This document shows positions 49,501-56,951 of a stretch of 64,000 nt of DNA, one piece after another. The stretch covers positions 490,667 to 554,666 of the forward strand of contig NEWT02000035.1 in the NCBI GenBank assembly GCA_002869925.2. Direction: 5' to 3'. Numbering within the stretch: position 1 is the stretch's first letter; every line of letters starts with the position of its first letter. The position numbers were made by a program, and so were the translations under genes. The notes below the pieces were generated by a model, which worked only from the letters and a program-made list of their open reading frames with translations, was not told the DNA's origin and ran no database searches. Origin of the DNA: Nitrospira sp. CG24A. Lineage in GTDB: Bacteria; Nitrospirota; Nitrospiria; Nitrospirales; Nitrospiraceae.

Positions 49501-50353
49501 CTGTGAAATACAAGGGACGACAATCAAGTTGTATCGCGTGGTCGGCACGACAGAGACGCTTCTGATCTCCGCGACTGATGCGACCTATTCGAGTGGGACC
49601 ACTGGCATCTATGCCTATGTAGCGGCTGGAGGAACTGTGACTGATGCACAGATAAACCGCTTCGCGATGGGCGGATTCGCCGCTGCCCCAAGCGGGACGA
49701 TTCCGTTCGATGCCGTGAGCAGTTCTGCTGCCGGGAACACGACCAATGCGATCAGTTGGTCCCATAGCATCGGGAACGGCACGAACCGATTCCTCGCCGT
49801 CTGCACGCAAGCCCGGGATACGGTGGCGGGTGATGTCGCCGTGACCGCCGTGACCGCCAATGGGTTTCTTCTCACGAAAGTCCGTTCAGATCTGCGCACC
49901 AATGGCGGCACGTCGTTAGGAACGGAACTCTGGTATTTGGCGAGTCCTGGAATAGGTGCCTATACGATCACGGTCACGTGGGCAGGGGCCCTCGCCTCCT
50001 ATGGGGTCGGGTCCGCGACAAGTTATTTCGGCGTCAATCAAGTGACTCCCATTGATGCGCATGCAGGAAGTGGCGGCACGGGGACCACGCTTTCCACAGC
50101 CATCACCACGGTCGCCAATCATGCGCTGATTACTGATTGTGCCATCGGCCAAGCGAACACCCCGACAGCAGCCCTGACGGTGGGCGCCGGTCAAACCACA
50201 CGGGTCAACCGTCTGACGACGGGCGCCGTCGATAGTGTGGGTGTCTCGACCGTGAACGACAAAGCGGTGGCAGGATCGGAAACAATGGACTGGACCCAAG
50301 TGGCGGCCCAAAATTGGGTCCTCAGTGCGGTCTCCTTGCGGCCAGCCCCCTAA
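46529..50353 (+). CDS. Large secreted glucose/sorbosone dehydrogenase-like protein with PKD and fibronectin-type domains
   Basis: About 1274 residues from ATG 46529, which opens a signal peptide (FKNLVLLWVGACTALTYLLS). Residues 30-490 form the PQQ-type beta-propeller of glucose/sorbosone dehydrogenases: FVAEKSGLVKVF, NFWDRGLMGLELHPNF, YASAGDGAHF, YGFRNPFRFTF and GWPCYEG. Next are a PKD-like domain (TFDGSASSDPNIGDTLTYSWDLNGDG), a His-rich HHCPSNCHTHP segment, a fibronectin III-like domain (TGYELERC to SYSYRVRARD), a lectin-like domain and a beta-rich end. It acts outside the cell, probably oxidising sugars or binding a surface. GC-rich repeats of Thr/Gly dominate its tail. Confidence 0.8.
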   Translation: MRKFKNLVLLWVGACTALTYLLSPTLAVVEGATLPAGFSESVVFSGLTEPTAVRFSPDGRVFVAEKSGLVKVFDSLSDTTPTVFHDLRTNVHNFWDRGLMGLELHPNFPTIPYVYVLYTYDKDPNNAQVPRWGTPGATSDGCPTPPGATTDGCVVSGRLSQIEMSSGSNVSTGTEIALVEGWGQQFPSHSMDTVMFGPDGALYASAGDGAHFSFADYGQAGNPLGDPPIGIGGVQTPPTAEGGATRTQSLRRVSGPAVLNGTIIRVDPFTGAAMPDNPLFSSPDPNARRIVGYGFRNPFRFTFRPGTNDVWIGDVGWSSWEEIDRIPNPLTAPVRNFGWPCYEGPNRQASYDAIDLNICETLYAQAGGHTAPYFAYNHGQPLVAGDTCRSAGFGSAITGLAFNQGGSYPATYQGALFFADRSRRCISSMFAGANGLPDPATRATFAADAAYPVDLQIGPGGDVFYVDFDGGTIRRIQYTSGNQAPNVVIQATPLAGPLPLNVTFDGSASSDPNIGDTLTYSWDLNGDGTFGDATTVQTSRQYTQANLYNVQLKVTDNHGASNIESISIKAGGPTAFIDTPAASTQWQVGQSLTLSGHATSPGQSTFPPSAFSWEIIMHHCPSNCHTHPIQTFSGVTTASFSAPDHEYPSHLEIKLTVTDAAGLKDTKSVLLNPQTVTLNFASTPSGLELVVGSSNDPTPFTKTVIQGSKNSVSAATPQTMGATTYHFLSWSDGGNQSHLITGSASASYTATYSLTADNTQPTMPSSLTGNVVNGTQSNLSWPVSTDNVGVTGYELERCQGVGCANFTLIATPTTSSYTDTGLTPGVSYSYRVRARDAVGNFSTYSPIFTNATLPPTNGRAILFTDPFNRTDNADLGTAYTDSYTGFTTGRILSQRLVPSALGTATVEQYTGVATPNNQWSEVTIGALAGGVATQVGTHVRLTNPTTYSGYRCFAAINQTNKAGIRRVNGGTLTTLGTNDTTTIWGAGDTLRCEIQGTTIKLYRVVGTTETLLISATDATYSSGTTGIYAYVAAGGTVTDAQINRFAMGGFAAAPSGTIPFDAVSSSAAGNTTNAISWSHSIGNGTNRFLAVCTQARDTVAGDVAVTAVTANGFLLTKVRSDLRTNGGTSLGTELWYLASPGIGAYTITVTWAGALASYGVGSATSYFGVNQVTPIDAHAGSGGTGTTLSTAITTVANHALITDCAIGQANTPTAALTVGAGQTTRVNRLTTGAVDSVGVSTVNDKAVAGSETMDWTQVAAQNWVLSAVSLRPAP

Positions 50354-50675
50354 CTGCAGGCGCACTGCGACTTGGGTGGGAGCAGGGTGACAAGCTGCCC
50401 GGGTGCTCCCAGGCAGCTTGGGTACATCTCACCTGTAAAAATTCGCTTCCTGGCGAGCCGCGTTATCACGCATGAGGCAAATCGTACAAGGATTGACGCT
50501 TACAATAAGGAAATGGTGTGGACGTAACGGTCCTTGAGTTCTAACTCCAAGCGCAACACTGCCAGATCTGACGGGCTACGGTGTTGCCCTAGAACCTTGA
50601 ACCCAGACTGACACCTTTTTCCTGTCACATTCTGGCCGACCGTCATCTCTGAACTTTGCTATACTTTTTTATAGT
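50354..50675. other. Intergenic stretch before the PilZ gene
   Basis: About 320 bases with no gene. It contains the hairpin at 50392-50419 and, at its right end, a TATACT box just before the PilZ start. Confidence 0.5.
50392..50419. terminator. Hairpin after the dehydrogenase gene
   Basis: AAGCTGCC pairs with GGCAGCTT across a 12-base loop. No T-run follows, so it may terminate weakly or only stabilise the transcript end. Confidence 0.45.
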
Positions 50676-51074
50676 ATGGCACCTGATACACCGACTTCGA
50701 AACCGTCCGCACGAGACCGTCGCGCGTATTTTCGCGTCAACACCGTCCTATCGATCAGCATTCAGGCCGAGACGGACACAACAGAAGGTGAGTTCATAGA
50801 AAAATCCGTCAACATCAGCGGCGGGGGCATTAGCGTGACCGTCAACGTGGCCTACCGCCCTGACGATGTCCTGTCGATCACGCTGATCCTTCCCGATCAG
50901 CTCATCTTCAAAACCTACGCCGAAGTGTTGTGGCTAGACCCCCTCCCGTACCAGATCAATACCTACCGCTTACACGCCCGCTTCATCAGGATGACCACAC
51001 AGAATCAGGAATTATTGATCAGACACATCCTAGGTTTTCAACGCATCCGCCTCGAAAATCATTATTCCGCATAA
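50676..51074 (+). CDS. PilZ-domain cyclic di-GMP binding protein
   Basis: A 132-residue single PilZ domain. The cyclic di-GMP motifs are present: RRAYFR (RxxxR, near residue 15) and VNISGGGI (N/DxSxxG, near 48). Such small proteins relay cyclic di-GMP levels to motility or exopolysaccharide partners; the pilT/pilU pair lies 6 kb away. No ribosome site is seen, and a TATACT box (50660-50665) ends 10 bases before the ATG, so the message could be leaderless. Confidence 0.85.
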   Translation: MAPDTPTSKPSARDRRAYFRVNTVLSISIQAETDTTEGEFIEKSVNISGGGISVTVNVAYRPDDVLSITLILPDQLIFKTYAEVLWLDPLPYQINTYRLHARFIRMTTQNQELLIRHILGFQRIRLENHYSA

Positions 51075-51193
51075 ATGCCTGGCATGCCCACTAAGCATTC
51101 ACACAATGCGTTAAACTCCGCACCGAAGAAGCTTCCATTGTCGCTCAGAAATCTTGAGAGCCTTCTTCGACCGAACACTCTGACACGTTTCGC

Positions 51194-51682
51194 CTATTCT
51201 GCACACATGCACCCATCGAGCTGACGAGTCCCAATGTAGGTCAGATTGTTCCTATACCGAGTAAAGCCCTTCTGCCGGCTGAATAACCGCAACAAACAGT
51301 CCGAAGACTTCTGCTCCACAAAAAATCCGTAGTCCGCTCCTGACGGCGAAGCCACCAGAAAAGGTCGTGGCCCGAGTGAGCCGGTTAAGAGTACTGTAGT
51401 AGTAGCCTCAGCAAGCTTCTCGGCCACCTCCTGCTTCTCCCCCTGCTCAACGAGGATTGAGCTCATCCGATCGACGAACGTGTGCCGACAATTTTGATCC
51501 GACAGAGATGTCACCTGCGCCACCGTCGCACAGCCGCCGATAAAAAGAATAACAACAGCGACTACGGCCTTCTTCGTTGCAGACCCGTCAATATTCTGGA
51601 TGATGGCTCCCCGCCACCGCAACACGGCTCCTGCCACCTTGTTCCTGCATGAAGGACTACGCAGCATGGAGGAGAAATTCAA
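51194..51682 (-). CDS. Small putative lipoprotein
   Basis: A frame of up to 162 residues containing a basic-hydrophobic segment with a lipobox (KKAVVAVVILFIGGCATV, Cys near residue 51). The mature part has two cysteines and reads DQNCRHTFVDRMSSILVEQGEKQEVAEKLAEA, then LFSRQKGFTRYRNNLTYIG. The residues before the signal segment overlap the upstream antitoxin gene and are unlikely to be real, so the true start is probably an alternative codon near 51580. No family is recognised. Confidence 0.55.
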   Translation of the reverse strand: MNFSSMLRSPSCRNKVAGAVLRWRGAIIQNIDGSATKKAVVAVVILFIGGCATVAQVTSLSDQNCRHTFVDRMSSILVEQGEKQEVAEKLAEATTTVLLTGSLGPRPFLVASPSGADYGFFVEQKSSDCLLRLFSRQKGFTRYRNNLTYIGTRQLDGCMCAE

Positions 51683-52004
51683 CTTTTATGGCCTCGTAGG
51701 GGAACTCAATGTTGCCGGTCGCGGTGCGGTTTAGCAGGCCCGCAGACAACAGAGCCGTGACGTCGCTGTGCACGGCCTTCACGTCGCGTTGAACGCGACG
51801 TGCCGCTTCGCGTATGGAAACCGGCCCAGCGCCGCACAAGGCCTTCAGAAGCTCCCATCGTTTAGCCGACAGAACTTTCCAGAGAAGCTCCGGTGTCGCG
51901 AAACCAATTCGCGCCGACCGCTGGGCCTTCCCAGACCTCCAGGTTTGCACGAACTCCTTCATGCCTTCATCGGGTGACCGTACTTCAAGCGTGACTGTTT
52001 TCAT
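51657..52004 (-). CDS. tumA: TumA-like helix-turn-helix antitoxin
   Basis: About 115 residues from ATG 52004 (MKTVTLEVRSPDEGMKEFVQ). The second half is a winged helix: WELLKALCGAGPVSIREAARRVQRDVKAVHSDVTALLSAGLL. This is the HTH antitoxin type that goes with TumE (DUF6516) toxins. Its start lies inside the last bases of the toxin gene, so translation is coupled. It may repress its own operon; no operator was identified. Confidence 0.75.
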   Translation of the reverse strand: MKTVTLEVRSPDEGMKEFVQTWRSGKAQRSARIGFATPELLWKVLSAKRWELLKALCGAGPVSIREAARRVQRDVKAVHSDVTALLSAGLLNRTATGNIEFPYEAIKVEFLLHAA

Positions 52005-52281
52005 TGTTCCACCTCGCAATATCGCGTTGAAAATCAGCGATCAGCTTCTCGGGAGTGGAGAACGCGTAGCGGCCTTCCTTGCCTCCGAAATGCCGATGAT
52101 CGCCTTTGCCAGCCTCGTTGTCGAACCTCAAAACGCATTCGCCATTTACGATGTAGGCGAGCCGGTACTTGAACGAGTGATTCGATCCGGCAAGGGGTTT
52201 CGGTACTCGCCAGAGAACCAACTCGGCGAAGGAGCGTTCCGAGTAAACAATTCTTCGACGGAAAAGCTCCACGGCCTTCAT
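51985..52281 (-). CDS. tumE: TumE-family (DUF6516) toxin
   Basis: A 98-residue protein with the family blocks ELVLWRVPKPLAGSNHSFKYRL and YIVNGECVLRFDNEAGKGDHRH. The DNEAGKGDHRH segment is the most conserved part of DUF6516 and probably forms the active site. The toxin gene comes first and overlaps the HTH antitoxin by about 20 bases. Members are predicted toxins; the target is not established. Confidence 0.8.
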   Translation of the reverse strand: MKAVELFRRRIVYSERSFAELVLWRVPKPLAGSNHSFKYRLAYIVNGECVLRFDNEAGKGDHRHFGGKEGRYAFSTPEKLIADFQRDIARWNNENSHA

Positions 52282-52602
52282 GTTGGTGACTATGCCAACA
52301 GCTAGTCCTTGTTGTCAATGGCTACAACATGAGAGGGAACCTTCTATGGGGCCGAACTAATCCGTTTGCTCCAAACTGCCCGAGCCTTCCTCAGCTATCT
52401 CACCTGGCGCCGCCGCAAAGGCCCGCAGATGTTTATGAAGCATGCCGGGATGACGATGGAAGAACGAGACCCCTTCGTCGCCGAGTGGGCCAACACCATC
52501 CGAGTAGAGGAAATCCCCACCGCCTCAGCACCAAAAACCTAACGTTCCACACCAACACACAAGGAAACGGTTCCTACCAAATTATTCCTGCGCATAGACC
52601 AA
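52282..52602. other. Intergenic stretch with an unassigned coding fragment
   Basis: On the plus strand about 52345-52541 an open stretch reads ELIRLLQTARAFLSYLTWRRR and later GMTMEERDPFVAEWANTIRVEE before a TAA. It has protein-like composition but no start codon and no known family, so it is probably the tail of a lost gene. The rest shows nothing. Confidence 0.35.
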
Positions 52603-52932
52603 CTATTGAACCCCAACATACCGCCCATCTGGCAGGAGCCGACATGAAGTACCAGGGTAATAGTTACCGTCAGGACAAAGAACCATTCTTCCCGTTTCTG
52701 GAATATAGTTACCCTTTGGAGTCAAACGTGTACCACCACCGTAATCGGGTACATACCGGCCGTCGGGAGCCAAAGTGCAGCTTGGTGCAGTTGTGTATGA
52801 GCCGTCAGGGCACAGTTTGCATGCGCCGTCAGCATGGTATTGACCGTCCGGGCAGAGGGTGGCTCCGAATGAAAACGGTACAGCTTGTGCGAAGAACACT
52901 ACAAGAACGCCGAGAAATATTGTTCTCTTCAT
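52603..52932 (-). CDS. Small secreted protein with CPDGxY repeats
   Basis: A 109-residue protein from ATG 52932: signal peptide KRTIFLGVLVVFFAQAVPFSFGA, then six repeats of about 13-16 residues built on (C/A/L/T)-P-(D/K)-G-x-Y (LCPDGQY, LCPDGSY, LAPDGRY, LTPKGNY, LCPDGNY, LLPDGRY). Three carry a second Cys near the end. Extracellular location follows from the signal peptide. The repeat resembles short cysteine- or aromatic-stacked repeats, but I know no function. It follows a Sel1 gene in the same direction by about 20 bases and could be in the same operon. Confidence 0.65.
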   Translation of the reverse strand: MKRTIFLGVLVVFFAQAVPFSFGATLCPDGQYHADGACKLCPDGSYTTAPSCTLAPDGRYVPDYGGGTRLTPKGNYIPETGRMVLCPDGNYYPGTSCRLLPDGRYVGVQ

Positions 52933-52951
52933 TGGACGCACCTCCTATCAT

Positions 52952-54196
52952 TCACTCCTTGGGCTTCCACTCACGGGCCAGCTTCTGCGCCTCGACTATT
53001 TGAGCAGGTGTCATCTGCTTGGCTAGTCTATCGCGATTGTCCGTGGCTTGCTTGTTGCCTTGTGCGGCGGCAAGGTTGAGCCACATATGCGCGAGGATAT
53101 AATCTTGCGGCACACCTGACCCGTATTCGTACATCACGCCAAGAGTGGACTGCCCGAATTGATTCCCTGACTCTGCGGATTTGGTATACCAGCGCACCGC
53201 TTGCCCATCATCTTGTGGCACGCCTTTCCCAGTGCTGTACATCCAGCCAAGCCGAACCTGCGCATCCGCATTCCCTCCCTCGGCCGCTTTCGTATACCAG
53301 CGCACCGCTTGCAGATAATCTTGCGCCACGCCCTTCCCATCTTCGTACTTCACGCCAAGCCGGATCTGCGCCACCATAAGCCCTGCTTCGCCTGCTTTCG
53401 TGAGCCAGAACATCGCTTGCCCGTTATCTTGTGGCATGCCCTTCCCATCTTCGTACATCAAGGCAAGCCTGGCCTGCGCACTCGTATTCCCTGCTTCGGC
53501 GGCTTTCATGAGCCAGAGCGCCGCTTGTGCAGAATATTCTCCATCCGTCCCCAAGCCGGGGCCAAATATGTTCATCATTGCAAGTTTGGACTGTGCAAAC
53601 GTATCCCCTGCTTCAGCGGCTTTGGTATACCAGCGTTCTGCTTGCTCAAAGTCTTGTGTCACACCTTGCCCGTTTTCGTATATCTCGCCAAGGCGGCGCT
53701 GCGCGTGCGCATCCCCTGACTCGGCAACCTTCGTATACCAACGCGCCGCCTTTTTGAAATCCTGCGGGACGCCATTGCCCGTCTCATACTTCATTGCAAG
53801 CATCTCCTGCGCCTTCACATTCCCTGCTTCGGCGGCTTTCGTGAACCAGAATATCGCTTTCCCATCATCTTGATCTTGCGGCGCGGTTAGCACACCAGGG
53901 TTGTACTGCAATGCAAGACTGAACTGCGCTTCCGCATTTCCTGCCTTGGCCGCTTTCGTGACCCAGAACATCATTTTCCCCTTATCTTTCGGTACACCCT
54001 TCCCCTGGGCGTACATTATGGCAAGCTTGTACTGCGCCCTTGTACTCCCTGCTTCGGCGGCTTTCGTAAACTTCGCAAATGCGGTTGCATAGTCATTACT
54101 TTCAAACGCAGCCATGCCATCTTCAAAGTCACCTGCAACCCCAACTGTGCACGTACCGAACAGCAAAAGCAGTGTCAAAAGTAGTCTCTTCATCAT
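52952..54196 (-). CDS. Secreted Sel1-repeat protein
   Basis: A 414-residue protein with signal peptide (LLLTLLLLFGTCTVGVAG) and about nine Sel1-like repeats of roughly 36 residues, each with the form A-x-W-x-x-K-A-A-E-x-G-x-x-x-A-Q-x-x-L-x-x-x-Y-x-x-G-x-G-V-x-Q-D. They fold as an alpha solenoid for protein binding, here in the periplasm. The end (QKLAREWKPKE) is charged. A gene of the same type often sits beside small secreted proteins, as here. Confidence 0.85.
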   Translation of the reverse strand: MMKRLLLTLLLLFGTCTVGVAGDFEDGMAAFESNDYATAFAKFTKAAEAGSTRAQYKLAIMYAQGKGVPKDKGKMMFWVTKAAKAGNAEAQFSLALQYNPGVLTAPQDQDDGKAIFWFTKAAEAGNVKAQEMLAMKYETGNGVPQDFKKAARWYTKVAESGDAHAQRRLGEIYENGQGVTQDFEQAERWYTKAAEAGDTFAQSKLAMMNIFGPGLGTDGEYSAQAALWLMKAAEAGNTSAQARLALMYEDGKGMPQDNGQAMFWLTKAGEAGLMVAQIRLGVKYEDGKGVAQDYLQAVRWYTKAAEGGNADAQVRLGWMYSTGKGVPQDDGQAVRWYTKSAESGNQFGQSTLGVMYEYGSGVPQDYILAHMWLNLAAAQGNKQATDNRDRLAKQMTPAQIVEAQKLAREWKPKE

Positions 54197-54223
54197 GCCT
54201 CCTACTACTTCTCCTTCGGCAGC

Positions 54224-54796
54224 TCAGGAGCGCGGTTTCGCGCGATCAGTTGGAACGGCTTGTTCGCCTTCTTTGATTCGTACCGGTTTGCCGATCTGCC
54301 GCTCGATTCCTGCAACATGATTCGCGTGGCAATCCACAACATAGCTTTCTAGATGCTTAATTAGGTCGCGAAGCTCGTAAAGTCGATCAAAGGGAAATGA
54401 AAAATGGTACTGCAGCTCGACGACCAACTCTGATTCCGTGTCACTATTTTTTAGGCATGACTTTTCAAACTCGTTGTCATCGCTGTGGGCCACATATTTG
54501 TGGCGGAGTTTCATGAGCTTCGAATGACGATCCAGATAGTCCGAACTGGTCCGAAATACTTTCGACTTATTAAGTTTCACCTTCCCTCGCCCAGAGCTGA
54601 CAAAGCACTTTGCATAGGAATTCAAAGCTCCGCGAAAGTAGACGAGGAACTCCAGAATGCCATCCATAGATTGGAACTGCTCTGGGTGTCCCAGCTCTCC
54701 GGCTCTGTCAATATAGTGCCGAGCCTCGTGGACCTGCTGCATGATGAAAATCCACCGATGAAGCTGTTGAAGGGCGGTGCTCATGTTGGCGATCAT
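54224..54796 (-). CDS. Unknown protein with a HEPN-like motif
   Basis: A 190-residue, mostly helical protein. The segment KLMKLRHKYVAHSDD has the R-x(4-6)-H pattern of HEPN RNases, flanked by helices (HPEQFQSMDGILEFLVYFRGALNSYAKCFV before, FDRLYELRDLIKHLESYVVDCHANHV after). No family name can be given. The C-terminus is basic. It lies 27 bases upstream of the Sel1 gene on the same strand. Confidence 0.5.
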   Translation of the reverse strand: MIANMSTALQQLHRWIFIMQQVHEARHYIDRAGELGHPEQFQSMDGILEFLVYFRGALNSYAKCFVSSGRGKVKLNKSKVFRTSSDYLDRHSKLMKLRHKYVAHSDDNEFEKSCLKNSDTESELVVELQYHFSFPFDRLYELRDLIKHLESYVVDCHANHVAGIERQIGKPVRIKEGEQAVPTDRAKPRS

Positions 54797-55354
54797 ATCT
54801 ACGGCGAACTATTAAGTCTGCTGCGGCCTACCTCTGCAGCATAGCAAGACAGCCCAAGCAATCCGCTGAAGCCCGAGTCTATTTCAATATCCAACACTTA
54901 TCCAGCACTCAGCCCGCCCCCAGCCCTCAGGGATACACTGAGAATCCTGCAGTCTATCGAGCTATCAGCCCGCAGTATATACGGCTAACGAGTCACAGTC
55001 AGAGGCGGTCCGCTGGGCTATCCACTCTATGTCCATCTCTGCTGTTGACGTACCCGATATCCTTGCCCAACACGTTTCGGTAGAGGAAGAGAATCGTGTT
55101 CAACCCTCACCAAGGGTTAGGCCTGGGTGTGTTTCAATTGCGAGCATTGAGCGAGTACCATCACTTCTCCTTAAGGTCATGGGCTGAATCGTTCCCCCAC
55201 TGCGCCCGTCGGACGAGCACTCTGCTCTTTCCCACTCCACCCTCTCAATGGGGTAGTGGCCTGCCAGCTCTCAACGTGCGCGCGTTGATCGAGGCCCTTC
55301 CGAGGGCGCGCGATCCGCGAGCACAGAGAGCGAACCATCTCAGCCCATGCCCGT
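54797..55354. other. Intergenic stretch with repeat cluster
   Basis: About 560 bases without a supported gene. From about 55167 it contains repeats described separately. The left half shows no clear signal. Confidence 0.5.
55167..55352. repeat. Intergenic palindromic repeat cluster, copy 1
   Basis: It carries four sequence blocks that recur at 55953-56290: CTCCTTAAGGTCATGGGCTG (55167 on), CCACCCTCTCAATGGGGTAG (55237 on), a GCGCGC-rich block with GAGGCCCTTCCGAGG (about 55275-55315), and AGAGAGCGAACCATCTCAGC at the right end. ATGGGCTGA on the left and TCAGCCCAT on the right pair, so the whole can fold into one long hairpin. It ends at the ParE toxin stop. Confidence 0.6.
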
Positions 55355-55648
55355 TCATTCACGACCCACCCAATACATCGGCCGGCGCTTCAGATTCATG
55401 ACCGCAAGCACTCGCAGTCCGTCTTGTTTGATCGTGTAAAGGATCGCGTAGGGAAACCGGAGAACCAGTCGGCGGCGAACGGACCCGATGATCAGTGAGC
55501 CGGCTTCAGGATGATCGACAATGACTTGGGTGCAGCGCTCGACCTCGTCTAGAAAAGACGACCCAAGGCCCGGGCTTTCAGAATTGTAAAACTGTGCGGC
55601 TTCATTCAATTCACGGCGAGCCAATCGATGATAGGAGACTCGCTCCAT
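55355..55648 (-). CDS. RelE/ParE-family toxin
   Basis: A 97-residue protein of the ParE type: VSYHRLARRELNEAAQFYNSESPGLGSSFLDEVERC and VRRRLVLRFPYAILYTIKQDGLRVLAVMNLKRRP. The RFPYAILYTI block is the standard central strand. It lies one base after its antitoxin. It should inhibit gyrase or translation when unbound. Confidence 0.85.
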   Translation of the reverse strand: MERVSYHRLARRELNEAAQFYNSESPGLGSSFLDEVERCTQVIVDHPEAGSLIIGSVRRRLVLRFPYAILYTIKQDGLRVLAVMNLKRRPMYWVGRE

Positions 55649-55649
55649 T

Positions 55650-55874
55650 TCACTTCAGCTTAGCCCGCGCCTCGCGAAACACCTCTGCGGCCGGGCAACT
55701 GGAGCCAGGATTAATATCCATTTCCGCATCTCTCCGATGAGCCTCTTCGGCCCATAGTCGCGTGTTTTCTTCTTCGGAAAGATTCTCCAGGCTCTCCAGC
55801 AACTTGCCAGCCAAACGCGCGCGCGCCTTCGGATCCAGCTTCATTGCCTCGGCTTCAAGTTCCTTTAAGCTCAT
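55650..55874 (-). CDS. Addiction-module antitoxin
   Basis: A 74-residue protein: MSLKELEAEAMKLDPKARARLAGKLLESLENLSEEE, the addiction-module component pattern of ParE partners, then WAEEAHRRDAEMDINP. It stands immediately before the ParE toxin on the same strand. It has a different length and sequence from the antitoxin at 4505-4723, so the two pairs are not recent copies. Confidence 0.85.
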   Translation of the reverse strand: MSLKELEAEAMKLDPKARARLAGKLLESLENLSEEENTRLWAEEAHRRDAEMDINPGSSCPAAEVFREARAKLK

Positions 55875-56278
55875 GCGCGTATTCTACACCAAACGGCAAT
55901 AACGGCAAACACTTGGAGATCGTTCCGCCACATCTCTGCACTGTCTCTTTCCACCCTCTCAATGGGGTAGTGGCCTGCCAACTCTCAACGTGCGCGCGTC
56001 GATCGAGGCCCTTCCCCCACTCCAAAAACAATTGGATGAGACGGCCTTCTCTCAACAGCGCGCATCCAACGAGGGCCTTCTCAGGTCGCGCGTTGCGCGG
56101 CCTCCCCCCTACTCCTTAAGGTCATGGACTGAATAGTTCCCCCACTGCGCTCGTCGAACGATCCTTTCTCTCCCCCACCCCTTAAACAATGGGCTGAGGT
56201 GGTTCTGCTCTCAACTGCGCGCATGCAACGAGGGCCTTCTGAGGCCGCGCGTTGTGCGAGCAAAGAGAGCGAACCGCC
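55875..56278. other. Gene-free stretch filled by repeats
   Basis: About 400 bases between the antitoxin and the SnoaL-like gene, almost wholly occupied by the repeat cluster at 55953-56290. Open frames here are repeat artefacts. Confidence 0.6.
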
Positions 56279-56290
56279 TCAGCCCATCAC
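55953..56290. repeat. Intergenic palindromic repeat cluster, copies 2 and 3
   Basis: The block CCACCCTCTCAATGGGGTAG (55953-56017, 65 bp almost identical to 55237-55300) is followed by two copies of a unit with GCGCGCAT, AACGAGGGCCTTCT and CGCGCGTTG (56051-56099 and 56209-56259) and by CTCCTTAAGGTCATGGACTG (56112-56161). Near the end GGGCTGAGG-GGTTC (from 56190) pairs with GAACCGCCTCAGCCC (to 56285), whose last bases are the SnoaL-like gene's stop region. Confidence 0.6.
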
Positions 56291-56671
56291 CGCCGACCCA
56301 TGATGATGTATCAGCAACCACTCATCCCCGATGCGCTCGAAGAGATTCGTGGCTAGTACCTGCGCCTGCTGAGGTTCATCGGATTGTTGGGTGGTGATGT
56401 TCTCCACACACACGACCCAGGCCAAATCGCCCGCCACCTGCACCGTCACGTCAGTCAGCACGAACGTCATGGAAAAGGTATTGTTGAAGATCAGCACCCA
56501 AGAGTCTCGAACCTCAGGCCAGTCCGACCGCAATGACCAGCCGGGATGGATACAAGTGACATACTCCTGATGCGCCCAGATCTTGTCCATCTCATTGATA
56601 TCGAGACTGCCGAACGCGGCATAGAACGCGCGGTTCGCTTGGTTTACTGCTTCGATGCGTTGTTCCAACAT
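56279..56671 (-). CDS. SnoaL-like/NTF2-fold protein
   Basis: About 130 residues from ATG 56671 (MLEQRIEAVNQANRAFYAAFGS); an open extension to 56749 is not supported. The NTF2-like cone fold is suggested by MDKIWAHQEYVTCIHPGW, WVLIFNNTFSMTFVLTDVTVQ and ATNLFERIGDEWLLIHHHGS. These blocks are typical of SnoaL_3/DUF4440-type small domains, which bind small molecules or act as minor enzymes. Its role here is unknown. The stop codon is part of a palindromic repeat. Confidence 0.8.
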   Translation of the reverse strand: MLEQRIEAVNQANRAFYAAFGSLDINEMDKIWAHQEYVTCIHPGWSLRSDWPEVRDSWVLIFNNTFSMTFVLTDVTVQVAGDLAWVVCVENITTQQSDEPQQAQVLATNLFERIGDEWLLIHHHGSAVMG

Positions 56672-56740
56672 CCTTGGCTCCTTGCTTGGGGAAATGGGCC
56701 GTATCATACTGCAACCACTAAGGCGGGGGCGAGGGGGAAG

Positions 56741-56836
56741 GAATGACACCTATGCTGATCCCTTGCTCCCGGAGCGCGCACAATCAGAATGTGCTCGCTC
56801 GACGGCCGCAGCGGGCCCAACATAGGCGTCATTCCG
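56741..56836. repeat. Palindromic dispersed repeat, copy C
   Basis: The arms GGAATGACACCTATG and CATAGGCGTCATTCC pair with one mismatch. The core reads CCCTTGCTCCCGGAGCGCGC, then CAATCAGAATGTGCTCG and CGACGGCCGCAG, matching copies A and B. It lies upstream of the SnoaL-like gene. Confidence 0.75.
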
Positions 56837-56951
56837 CGAGAGAGAAACAAGCAAGCTCGGAAGGAGCACGTGTATCGTCTGATGCGCGCAGGGAAGGATA
56901 ACCTGACTATTCCCTTTATCGAGTGGATAAAAGCCAAGAAGGGATTAATCC

